Shown in pieces: positions 26,281 to 33,982 of a DNA stretch of 64,000 bases. The translations under genes were made by a program, and so were the position numbers. The DNA comes from Planctomycetota bacterium (GTDB lineage: Bacteria; Planctomycetota; J058; JAJDCP01). How positions within the stretch are numbered: position 1 is the first letter of the stretch; each line of letters starts with the position of its first letter. Location: contig JAJDCP010000125.1 of assembly GCA_029260765.1 (NCBI GenBank), forward strand, positions 1 through 64,000, read 5' to 3'. The notes under the pieces were generated by a model. It was given only the letters and a program-made list of their open reading frames with translations. It was not told the DNA's origin and made no database searches.

Positions 26281-26997
26281 TCAGAAGCTCTCGCAATGCG
26301 GGCGCAGGTCCAGCTCGAGAGTCCAGCAGTCGCGGGGCTGGCGCGCCAGCTGCCAATACTGGCCGGCGATCGCATCGGGCTGCAGCAGAGTCGTCGCGTC
26401 GCGCTGGGGCTGGCTGAGGCGCAGGCGCGGCGTGTCGATCTGGCCGTCGATGACCACGTGAGCGACGTGGATGCCCGCCGGCCCCAACTCACGCGCCAAC
26501 GACTGCGCCATACCGCGTACTGCGAACTTGGCAGCGCTGAAGTCGACAGCGCCGCCACGGCCGCGCACCGCCGACGTAGCCCCCGTGAACAGCAGCGTGC
26601 CACGCCCCGCGCGCAGCATGTCCGGCACCGCCTGCTGCGCGCACAGAAAACTGCCGAGCGCGCAGACCCGCCAGGCGCGCTCAAAGTCCGCCGCACTCAG
26701 GTCGAGCAGTCCCTGCCAGCGTGCCGCGCTGGCGTGGTTGATCAGAATCCCGACCGGCCCGAAGAGCTCGCGCAGCGAGGCGAAGGCTGCCACTACCTGG
26801 TCGGGCTCAGCGATGTCGGTCGCGATGCCCCGAGCCTGGTGCCCGGCCGCGCAGAGCTCCCCTTCGAGGCGGGCCAGGCGCTCACCTGAACGGGCCAGCA
26901 ACCCCACGCTGCAGCCCTCCGCGGCGAAACGTCGCGCCAGCGCTGCCCCCAGACCCGGTCCTACCCCCGTGATGACCGCGAGCGTCCTGTCCATCAT
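26281..26997 (-). CDS. Atypical short-chain dehydrogenase/reductase
   Basis: 238 residues; tandem ATGs at 26997 and 26994, with GGAGG just upstream. The Rossmann motif T-G-V-G-P-G-L-G and the N-H-A-S motif are present. The catalytic serine region is T-G-A-T-S-A, but the usual Y-x-x-x-K reads F-S-A-A-K: Phe replaces the catalytic Tyr. The flanking A-R-E-L-G-P-A-G-I-H-V-A-H-V-V-I-D-G belongs to a known SDR branch with this change. Oxidoreductase activity by the standard mechanism is doubtful. Confidence 0.85.
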   Translation of the reverse strand: MMDRTLAVITGVGPGLGAALARRFAAEGCSVGLLARSGERLARLEGELCAAGHQARGIATDIAEPDQVVAAFASLRELFGPVGILINHASAARWQGLLDLSAADFERAWRVCALGSFLCAQQAVPDMLRAGRGTLLFTGATSAVRGRGGAVDFSAAKFAVRGMAQSLARELGPAGIHVAHVVIDGQIDTPRLRLSQPQRDATTLLQPDAIAGQYWQLARQPRDCWTLELDLRPHCESF

Positions 26998-27107
26998 GAT
27001 CCTCCTGCTCTGCCAAGCCGGACTCTCCAGCGTTGCCCACGGGAACCGGCCGCCCAGGGTGAGCACACCAACGCACCCGGCAGAGGACTGTCACGCCGCC
27101 CGGCAGG

Positions 27108-28136
27108 CTACTTCTGGAGATACAGCCACACCTGGCCGGTCGATGTCCCGTCGATCGTCACCGTATCTCCGACCAGCACATCGAGCTTGCCGTCGCCGTT
27201 GACATCCTCGACGTGGATGCGTGTGGAGCCCGCCGGACCCGCCGCGGGCGTCGGCGCGATGAGTGTCTGGAACGCGGCGAGCTGCGCGGGGATCGCTTTG
27301 CCCAGGTCCGCGTCATCCGCACCGTCCAGGGCCTGGTTCTCGGCCCATTGGATCTCGCCCGTGTGGCTGGTAGCGAGCAGATCGAGGTCGCCGTCGCCGT
27401 CCCAGTCGACCACGAAGGGGTCGCTGTGCGCGCCCGCGGTCCGCATCACCGCGCCGTCCGCGCTGGTCAGCGCGGTGGGCCGGGGCAGGAAGCTGCCGGC
27501 CCCCTCTCCACTGAAAACGAAGAACGTGCCTTTGAAGTTGCCGACGACCAGGTCGAGGTCGGCGTCCCCATCCCAGTCTACGGCGAAGGGGCGGGTGCAG
27601 ATGTTCTCGGTCAGTTGCTGGGCGCGGTCGGTGAGCTCGTGGTGCACCATCAACAGCTCGCCGTCGGTCCCCGTCAGAGCCTCTGCTGCAGCGAAGCTGC
27701 CGTCTTCTTGTCCACGCAGGACATGGAACAGCCCGACCATGACCTCATGGCCAGAGACCGAGTAGCAGCCGGAGAGAATGTCGGGGCGGCCGTCAGCGTC
27801 TACGTCCACAAACTGTGGCGTGGAGCTGGTGCATCACCAGACACCCGGGACGCTGGCGGGCTCGCCGCCTGCCTCCAGCCAGCGCTGGGCTTCGAAGTCG
27901 AAGCCGCCGTCGGATTTTCCCCGGTACAAGCTGATCTTGCCGTCCCGGAACTGTCCGACCAGCAGGTCTTTCACGCCGTCGCCATCGATGTCCGCAAGGC
28001 ATGGGGCGGCGTATCCCGGGCTCTCCACCCGGATCGGCTGCCCTTCGGCAGTGACGAGCACCGGGTCCTCGAAACCGTCGCCGAAACAGGGGCCGAGCAT
28101 GCCGAGAAACAGACCGGTCATGAGCAGTCGTCGCAC
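27108..28136 (-). CDS. Secreted FG-GAP/VCBS repeat protein with an in-frame UGA
   Basis: Read through the UGA, this gives 342 residues. A signal peptide (R-R-L-L-M-T-G-L-F-L-G-M-L-G) is followed by repeated D-x-D-x-D-G-x-x-D-L-L-V-G calcium-binding-type motifs of a beta-propeller: D-I-D-G-D-G-V-K-D before the stop, and D-V-D-A-D-G-R-P-D, D-W-D-G-D-A-D-L-D and D-V-N-G-D-G-K-L-D after it. The frame is identical on both sides of TGA at 27834-27836 (codon 101, next codon Cys). So one substitution or a recoded UGA separates the halves, not an indel. Selenocysteine, nonsense mutation or sequencing error are all possible. Confidence 0.7.
27806..27836 (-). promoter_or_regulatory. Possible SECIS-like hairpin after in-frame UGA
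   Basis: About 20 nt after the UGA the mRNA can form a perfect CCACA/UGUGG stem with a GUU loop. An alternative UCCAC/GUGGA stem has a 10-nt loop starting with G. Bacterial SECIS elements are known to place a small stem with G early in the loop some 16-37 nt after UGA. The stem is short, and such hairpins arise by chance. Confidence 0.3.
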
Positions 28137-28322
28137 AGGTGGCCTCCAGGTAAGGTGTTCTGTGCATCGTAGCAGCTCGCTGCCACAGAGGCCAGCTCGC
28201 TGCGGCGCTCGGGCGGCACAGCCTCCGGCCGGCCCGTGCTTCTCAATACACGACAGGAAGCAGGATCAGTTTGTCCGAAGGCGCGCAACGCCCACACAAC
28301 CGCCGATCCAGCCCCCCAACCA

Positions 28323-28784
28323 TCAGGGGTTGGCGGAGATGGTCGCGGTCAACGTCGTCGTGAAGGTTCCCGCAGGCAGCGGCGGCACGGGGATGAACCG
28401 GAGCTCGATGGTGAAATCCGCGTCGCCGGGTCCCGCGGAGGACGCGCTCACCACGGCATCGCCGCCCGGCGTGCTGGTCGCGGAGGCCGCGTCCAGATTC
28501 CAGGCGGTGCCCTGCTCGAGCAGCAGGGTGAGTCCGATCGCCGGCCGAGTGCCAGCGATGGTCTCGTGCTCGAAGGCGGGCGCCGAGAAGACGATATGGG
28601 CCCCGGCCGGCTCATCGCAGCGGACCTGCCACAGCTCGGTCCGGCCGACTGCGGGTTGGTCGGGGTCGGCGCTCAGCACGACGTCGGCAGGCGGGGCGAC
28701 GCTGACGGCCGCCCATAGGGCGAGGGGCGTGGCGAGCAGGCCTATCATGAAGACGGCGCGGGCGCTTCGAAAATCGGGATGCAC
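28323..28784 (-). CDS. Small secreted protein, last gene of the secretin operon
   Basis: 153 residues. GTG at 28784 is chosen because GGAGG lies 6 nt upstream and no ATG gives a full signal peptide. The signal peptide (F-M-I-G-L-L-A-T-P-L-A-L-W-A) is followed by a beta-rich domain ending in G-T-F-T-T-T-L-T-A-T-I-S. That ending resembles fibre or pilin beta-sandwiches, whose last strand alternates Thr and hydrophobics. It lies 17 bp after the TPR gene. Function unknown; one of two candidate exported subunits in this operon. Confidence 0.6.
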   Translation of the reverse strand: MHPDFRSARAVFMIGLLATPLALWAAVSVAPPADVVLSADPDQPAVGRTELWQVRCDEPAGAHIVFSAPAFEHETIAGTRPAIGLTLLLEQGTAWNLDAASATSTPGGDAVVSASSAGPGDADFTIELRFIPVPPLPAGTFTTTLTATISANP

Positions 28785-28801
28785 AGGACACCTCCTCGCT
28801 G

Positions 28802-29761
28802 CTAGGGCTGCCACGTCTGCAGGAGCGCCGCACATCGCGAGCGCACCTCCTGCGTTGCCGCCGCATCCGAGGCTCCGAGCTCGGCGACGGCGTACGCCAT
28901 CTCTGGATCATCGTGGGCCCGGTAGGCCAGGGCCAGGATGTCGTAGCAGCCGGCACCCCGCGCATTGGCCTGCTCGGCAAAATACAGAGCATCGGCCGGC
29001 CGGTAGAGCTCGGCCGGCCCCTCGGTCCGCAGATAGAGCGCTGCCAACTCGCGCATCGCCAGCTGCGGCTCGCCCGGCCCGCCCACCAGAGCCCGGAGGA
29101 GGGCCTCGGCCCGCCCGGACTGGTCGGTTCCCAGCAGAGCGCGGGCCAGAAACAGGCCGCTCTCGAGGTCAGGACGCTCTTCGAAGGTCCGCTCGAGCAG
29201 GGGCAGGCCGCGCGCATGCTGGCCCGACTGAACACAAGCAATGCCGAGGTAGCGCTCCGTCTGAGCGTCCCGCTCGACAAGGCTGGTCAGAAGCTCACAG
29301 GCGCGGGCCGGCTGCCCGCTCTCCAACAGCGTCAGACCTAGCAACTTGCGGGCAGCCTGGTGTTCCGGATGCCGCACGAGGATGGCCTCGAATGCGCTGA
29401 TCGCCGCGCTGTGCTGGTCGGCCAGGAACAAGGCCTTTCCGAACTCGTAGCGCAGGCGCTCGTCTCCCGGCCAGGCCTCGAGCAGCTGCGCGTAGACCGC
29501 AGGCAGCTCGCTGAGCCGCTGCATCTGCTGGTAGCCGAGCTGCAGAGCCTTATGCGCGGCTGGCTCCTCGGGGTGCCGCTGCAGATACACGCGGGCCGCT
29601 TCGGCCGAAGCCCACGGGTCGTCGCGGGGAACGAAGGCCGAGTCCGCGGCCCGGGCTGTGCCGGGAGCCGCAGGCGGCGGTTCTCGCAGCATCTGCCCCA
29701 GCAGCAGCCCGAGTAGACCGGCTACAGCCAGGACCCACAGGAATCGTCTACGAGCCCTCAT
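28802..29761 (-). CDS. TPR protein with N-terminal membrane anchor
   Basis: 319 residues. A single N-terminal TM or uncleaved signal (residues about 7-24), a linker, then seven or so TPR-like units from residue 50 to 300 (E-F-G-K-A-L-F-L-A-D-Q-H-S-A-A-I-S-A-F-E as a clear copy). Probably a periplasm-facing scaffold. It sits between the two small secreted-protein genes with gaps of 21 and 17 bp. A role like that of TPR pilotins in secretin assembly is possible but unproven. Confidence 0.75.
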   Translation of the reverse strand: MRARRRFLWVLAVAGLLGLLLGQMLREPPPAAPGTARAADSAFVPRDDPWASAEAARVYLQRHPEEPAAHKALQLGYQQMQRLSELPAVYAQLLEAWPGDERLRYEFGKALFLADQHSAAISAFEAILVRHPEHQAARKLLGLTLLESGQPARACELLTSLVERDAQTERYLGIACVQSGQHARGLPLLERTFEERPDLESGLFLARALLGTDQSGRAEALLRALVGGPGEPQLAMRELAALYLRTEGPAELYRPADALYFAEQANARGAGCYDILALAYRAHDDPEMAYAVAELGASDAAATQEVRSRCAALLQTWQP

Positions 29762-29782
29762 CGGACTGCCTCCCTGCCCGAC

Positions 29783-30250
29783 TCAATGCGTGAACGTTAC
29801 CGTCACCGTGGCCCCCCAGGAGCCGGCCGGAGCGTGACCGAAGGCATTGACCTCACCTGTGACCAACACGGTCCACAAGCTCTCGCCGTAGCCGAGGCAA
29901 CCGAAGGTCACCGCTTCGGGCATGCCATTGACCGCGACGACTTCGTCGGGTGCGGTGACGTAGTTGCCGATCGGGCCGTTGCCACCATTCGGATTGATGC
30001 GCATCCTCCAGTCGAGCTCGGGTCCGTCGGGATCGATCTCGGCGACGGCGCTCCAGGGGATGTTGGCCACGACCGCGATGGGCAGGAGCTCCGTGGTGTT
30101 GAGCGTTGTGGCTAAGTCCCCATCAGGGCAGATGTCGACGACGAAGCTGGGATCGACCTCGACGTCGATCCGGACGGTGCAGACATCGTCCGCGAGGGCG
30201 GCCGTCGCAGCCAGGCATGAGAGGATGATCAATAAGACGTTGCGAGACAT
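29783..30250 (-). CDS. Small secreted beta-sandwich-like protein
   Basis: 155 residues from ATG 30250, with AAGGAG 8 nt upstream and a clear signal peptide (N-V-L-L-I-I-L-S-C-L-A-A-T-A-A-L-A). The mature domain has three Cys residues and ends in S-W-G-A-T-V-T-V-T-F-T-H. This recalls the terminal strand of spore-coat-U/fimbrial-type subunits. It is followed by the TPR gene and preceded by the Ig-like protein gene. Best read as a candidate subunit of a surface structure; no family was confirmed. Confidence 0.6.
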   Translation of the reverse strand: MSRNVLLIILSCLAATAALADDVCTVRIDVEVDPSFVVDICPDGDLATTLNTTELLPIAVVANIPWSAVAEIDPDGPELDWRMRINPNGGNGPIGNYVTAPDEVVAVNGMPEAVTFGCLGYGESLWTVLVTGEVNAFGHAPAGSWGATVTVTFTH

Positions 30251-30291
30251 GCTGTGAGCTCCTTTGCTCAAGGGAACCGACGCCCGGGCTA

Positions 30292-31857
30292 TCATTCCCC
30301 GTGGCGCCAGCTGCGCGTGATGCGCAGAGGTTCTAGGCCCGCCCGCTCGACATTGAGCGTCAGGCTATAATCGCCGTTCTGCAGCGGCCGCGCGAGCGGA
30401 AAACTGAGCTCGGCCTGTTCTCCGGGCAGGAGCCACACCCCTGATCCCCGGACGACTTCTTCGAGCACCCTGCCGAAGGGATCGGCGATGCTCAGGGAAA
30501 CGCGGAGGGGCACGTGAACCTTACCGGGGTTCGCCAGCCCGCAGATGAACGTGAGCTCCGACTCGCCTGTCGAGCGCAGCGACTCGAGGCTGATCTGGGG
30601 CTCGGGTCGCTCGCTGCCGAGCAGGGCGACCGGAATCCGTACACTCCCTCCCAGCGAGCCGTCGTCGGGCGTCACGACAAGCTCGAGCCAGGCGTAGAGG
30701 GGTTCGCCGTTGCTGGTCCGCCCACGGACGCTGGCCGCGATGCGGCGGTCCCTGTGGCCGGACAGCCAGACCGACTCGGGACGCACCACCAGCCAGTCGG
30801 GAGCCGGCTGCCCAGCAAGCCCGACGATGCTGACGCGCAGGCCCGCCGCCACCTCGGCCGTGTTCTCGAGCAGGATCGGCAGCATGCGGCTACTGCCCGC
30901 CCCGGTGGAGAGCTCGAGCGCTTGCGGAGAGACCTGTAGCGAGGCGACGACGCGCGGCAGCAAGCCCGCCTGGGTCGGAAATTCGGCCGCCTCGACTTCC
31001 AGCTCGAAAGACTGCTTGCGGCGGTCCTTGCCGGCGCGGACCTCCACATCCAGGCGGTAGGGGCCGCTGGCCAGAGGCTCGGGCAGCTTCTCTTCAACCC
31101 GGATGCGGGCCCCGGGCAGGATGAGGATCTTCAGCCGGTTTGCTTGCAGCCGCTGCGAACGGGACGGCATGATCAGAGGAAAGCCCGGCCCGACCTGTTT
31201 CCCGGAAGGCAACCGGACCAGCGCTGCGTCGAGCTCGACCTCGTGCGGTTGAGCGCTCGGGTTTGTGAGCCAGACGCGGGCGACCGCCAGACCATCCCGT
31301 TCGACCAGGCCGCCCTCTTCGATCAAGAGCTGGCTCAGCGCCGGCTGCATGCCTCTGGCAACCTGGACTTCAAGCCGGATCAGATAACGGAAGCGGACGC
31401 GCACGTTGACCTCCCGGTCTTCGCTGGCGGCCGGGCCGTCGCTGGCGGACAGCTGGGAGATCAGCAGGCCGTACTGCAGCAGCGCCGGGCAGTCAGCGGG
31501 CAGGAAGATCTCCCCCCGGACCTGGCTCGTCGAACCCGCTGTCAGGCTCAGGCGTTCGTCGCTGAGGCTGAGATCTCCGGTCGGGCCGTCCAGGAGCGGG
31601 GTCAGCGTTCCGGTCTCGGTCTGGCCCAGGGCGACCGGGACGACCGAGACTTCGAGGGGCTCTGGACCACACAGGACGTCGACCTCAAAGGGGATACTGT
31701 CGCGCGGGTTGCCCTCGAGCTTCAGGATCAGAGGCGTAACCCGAAAGAGCGCGCCGGCCGCAGGTTGTGGCTCGTTGTCTGGCGTCTGGCCGTCGGCGGC
31801 CGCGAGCAGCAGCAACAGCAGGCCGAGCCGCGTCAGGATCTCCTGGCAGCCGCTCAT
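30292..31857 (-). CDS. Secreted Ig-like multi-domain protein, chaperone-like
   Basis: 521 residues with a signal peptide (L-G-L-L-L-L-L-L-A-A-A). At least three beta-sandwich domains are apparent. The first (about 35-160) has the F-R-V-T-P-L-I-L-K-L-E-G-N and L-S-L-T-A-G-S-T-S-Q-V-R-G pattern of WxL-interacting or PapD-like chaperone domains. Later ones resemble NEW3/CARDB-type modules (L-L-E-N-T-A-E-V-A-A-G-L-R-V). The start overlaps the secretin stop by 4 bp (ATGA), so they are coupled. Likely a periplasmic or surface partner of the small secreted proteins. Confidence 0.65.
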   Translation of the reverse strand: MSGCQEILTRLGLLLLLLAAADGQTPDNEPQPAAGALFRVTPLILKLEGNPRDSIPFEVDVLCGPEPLEVSVVPVALGQTETGTLTPLLDGPTGDLSLSDERLSLTAGSTSQVRGEIFLPADCPALLQYGLLISQLSASDGPAASEDREVNVRVRFRYLIRLEVQVARGMQPALSQLLIEEGGLVERDGLAVARVWLTNPSAQPHEVELDAALVRLPSGKQVGPGFPLIMPSRSQRLQANRLKILILPGARIRVEEKLPEPLASGPYRLDVEVRAGKDRRKQSFELEVEAAEFPTQAGLLPRVVASLQVSPQALELSTGAGSSRMLPILLENTAEVAAGLRVSIVGLAGQPAPDWLVVRPESVWLSGHRDRRIAASVRGRTSNGEPLYAWLELVVTPDDGSLGGSVRIPVALLGSERPEPQISLESLRSTGESELTFICGLANPGKVHVPLRVSLSIADPFGRVLEEVVRGSGVWLLPGEQAELSFPLARPLQNGDYSLTLNVERAGLEPLRITRSWRHGE

Positions 31858-33239
31858 GGGGCGTCCTCCCGAATGATCCGTGGTGAGATGAAGATCGCGA
31901 TCTCGACGTCCTCTTCCAGCGTGTCGATCCTCGAAAACAGCCAGCCCAGGCCCGGAATGTCGCCCAGGAACGGGACCTTGACGATGCGCTCGACCTCGCG
32001 GCGCTGGACCAGCCCCCCGATGACGATGGTCTGGCCGTCGGCCACCTGGACCGTAGTCGACACGTTGCGGGTGTTCAGGGTCGGCAGGCGGCTGTCCTGG
32101 TCGCGGGCGACGACATCGCTCGGCCGCACTTCGTCGCTGACCTCGGCCCGGCGGATGTCGACCAGGACCTGCGAGCCGCGGATGCGAGGCAGGATGTCGA
32201 GGACGATGCCCGACCGGACCGACTCCGCCTCACGGACGAAGCGCGTCGGGTCACCGACCGTGAAGTAGGTCTCTTTGCCGATGTGGATGCGCGCTGGCAT
32301 GCCGTTTCTGGCCATGACCCGCGGCGAGGCCCGCACCGAGAGGTAGCCCTCGGACTCCAGGGCACGCACGAACGCCGAGGTGAACTTGAAGGAGCGGAGC
32401 CCTTCGAGCTCCTCCGGCCCGAAGGCAGAGGAAGCCGTCAGCTGCTGCAGCCCCAGGTTGCCGAACAGGTCGCTCGAGGCGCGGAAGCCCTGCACGCCGT
32501 CGGCCGCGAACTCGAAACGGGAGTCCGGGGCGTAGGCGCAGATGATCGCCTCAAACATGACCTGCGGGATCGGCTGATCGAGGCGCTCAAGCTCCCCCAT
32601 GATACTCTGGGCGAGCCTGGCCGGAGCGCGCACGACGATGATGTTGCCCGGCTCGCTGACCCTGATGTTCGCACGGGCGTACAAGGGCAGCAGCTCGACC
32701 AGCTGCGCGATCTCGAGGTGGGCCGGCCGGAACTCGTATGTCTCGGCGATCAGCGAGAACAGGGCCGAGCCCGGATCGGACACCCCGACCAGGTAGGTCT
32801 CGCGCGACTTCCGGCTGTGATAGCCCAGCGGCAGCAGGATACTCTGGAGGGCGATGTCGAAGGCGACCTGCTCGAACTGCGCGTTCGTCCGGCCCCTGAC
32901 CTGATCGTCCAGAACCAGATTGACACCCGCTTGGGACGCCAGTGAGCGGAGCGCATCGCGCACATCGGTGTCGACGAAGAAGTCGCTGACCAGAGGGCCC
33001 GCGCTTGCACTGCCGGCGTCCACAACAGCAAACGCTTCACTGGGCGGCCGCGGCTGCTGCCGGGTCGCGACGGGCAGAGTCGGCTCCCAGTCGCGCCGTG
33101 AGACTTCCAGGGCCTGGGCAAAGAGCTCTTCGATCGAGCGCGCCCGAGGTTTGGTGGACGTGCAGGCGGGGATCATGTGGAGCGCGACGAGCAGGAGTGC
33201 TCCTGGCCAGCTTCTCTTGATCTCTCGGTGGTTCAGCAC
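31854..33239 (-). CDS. Secretin (type II/III secretion or pilus family) lipoprotein
   Basis: 461 residues. The GTG at 33239 is preferred, with AGGAGA just upstream. A signal peptide with M-I-P-A-C forms a lipobox (Cys near residue 26). An STN/N0-like segment (D-V-R-D-A-L-R-S-L-A-S-Q-A-G-V-N-L-V-L-D) and an N1-like segment (I-R-V-S-E-P-G-N-I-I-V-V-R-A) lead to a C-terminal secretin barrel. That barrel has the signature V-A-D-G-Q-T-I-V-I-G-G-L-V and the ending V-P-F-L-G-D-I-P-G-L-G-W-L-F. Secretins form outer-membrane gates. It is the first gene of a five-gene operon that has no ATPase or pseudopilin in the window. Confidence 0.88.
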   Translation of the reverse strand: MLNHREIKRSWPGALLLVALHMIPACTSTKPRARSIEELFAQALEVSRRDWEPTLPVATRQQPRPPSEAFAVVDAGSASAGPLVSDFFVDTDVRDALRSLASQAGVNLVLDDQVRGRTNAQFEQVAFDIALQSILLPLGYHSRKSRETYLVGVSDPGSALFSLIAETYEFRPAHLEIAQLVELLPLYARANIRVSEPGNIIVVRAPARLAQSIMGELERLDQPIPQVMFEAIICAYAPDSRFEFAADGVQGFRASSDLFGNLGLQQLTASSAFGPEELEGLRSFKFTSAFVRALESEGYLSVRASPRVMARNGMPARIHIGKETYFTVGDPTRFVREAESVRSGIVLDILPRIRGSQVLVDIRRAEVSDEVRPSDVVARDQDSRLPTLNTRNVSTTVQVADGQTIVIGGLVQRREVERIVKVPFLGDIPGLGWLFSRIDTLEEDVEIAIFISPRIIREDAP

Positions 33240-33660
33240 GGCGCTCTCCTGGCTTGTTCTCCAGACACAAGCATCGTGGAGCAAGGGCCATGCCAACCTC
33301 TCGGAGCCCGCAGCCCAGCGCCCGCCGAGCAGGGTACGTGCGGATTCCGGACACCTGCCCGCGCTGCGACCAAGGATTGTGAGGAAAACTCAAGACACGG
33401 GTGGCTCGGATCGCGAGGCTGCCAGCCGCTGCGGGAAGTTTCCAGAGGTGTTGGAAAGGTCGCTTGTTGGGATTTGTCCAGTTTTCCGACAGTTCAGCTG
33501 CCGGCTTTTTCGACGGCCAGAACAGTCCTGGCGGAGCTGGGTTCAAGCACGCGGTATGCTCAGCGGGTAGCGCTACCCAAGCTCAAGCCATGCGGAAAAT
33601 GGGCCTCTATGACGGAAAGACCCACGGCCCCCCAGGCACCTGGCCCAAACGGAGCTGCTG

Positions 33661-33729
33661 TCCCAGCGATCGTCACCGTATCGACGACCAGCGCATCGAG
33701 CTCGCCGTCGCCGTTGCCATCCTCGACGC
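33661..33729 (-). pseudogene. Remnant copy of the FG-GAP gene 3' end
   Basis: This segment matches 27147-27216 nearly base for base with about ten differences. Its translation keeps E-D-G-N-G-D-G-E-L-D-A-L-V-V-D-T-V-T-I against the intact gene's E-D-V-N-G-D-G-K-L-D-V-L-V-G-D-T-V-T-I. No start or remaining blades are present, so it is the relic of a second FG-GAP gene. Confidence 0.6.
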
Positions 33730-33772
33730 CGATCGAGGATCTGGCGCAGCGCTGCGATCGTGGAGTCTCCAG

Positions 33773-33894
33773 ACTGACCTCAGCATAAGTAGGGGAGGGG
33801 TTCACCCCCTCCCGCAAGCGAACCGTTCGAGTCGGCGAGGAGGGGTAAACCCCGCCCCTACGGGATGATGTCCTGAACTTATGCTGAGGTCAGT
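33773..33894. repeat. 122-bp MITE-like element with perfect 18-bp inverted ends
   Basis: The left end ACTGACCTCAGCATAAGT (33773-33790) is exactly the reverse complement of the right end (33877-33894). Inside are two GC-rich hairpins, one around GGGAGGGG...CCCCTCCC (33791-33813) and one around GGGGTAAACCCC (33842-33853). No transposase is encoded. Target-site duplications were not evident by eye. Confidence 0.7.
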
Positions 33895-33982
33895 ACGCTC
33901 AGCAGGCGAAGCGGCGGAAATCTGATTGCAAGAGGGCCTCAAATGACCGATCTTCGTCTAACCGCTGCGGGGACCCTGGCGC

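Larger units (their letters stand above)
33240..33982. other. Intergenic region with gene remnant and MITE-like element
   Basis: This gap holds the probable divergent promoters of the secretin operon and the hybrid kinase, the FG-GAP fragment at 33661-33729 and the inverted-repeat element at 33773-33894. I found no intact gene. Confidence 0.6.
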
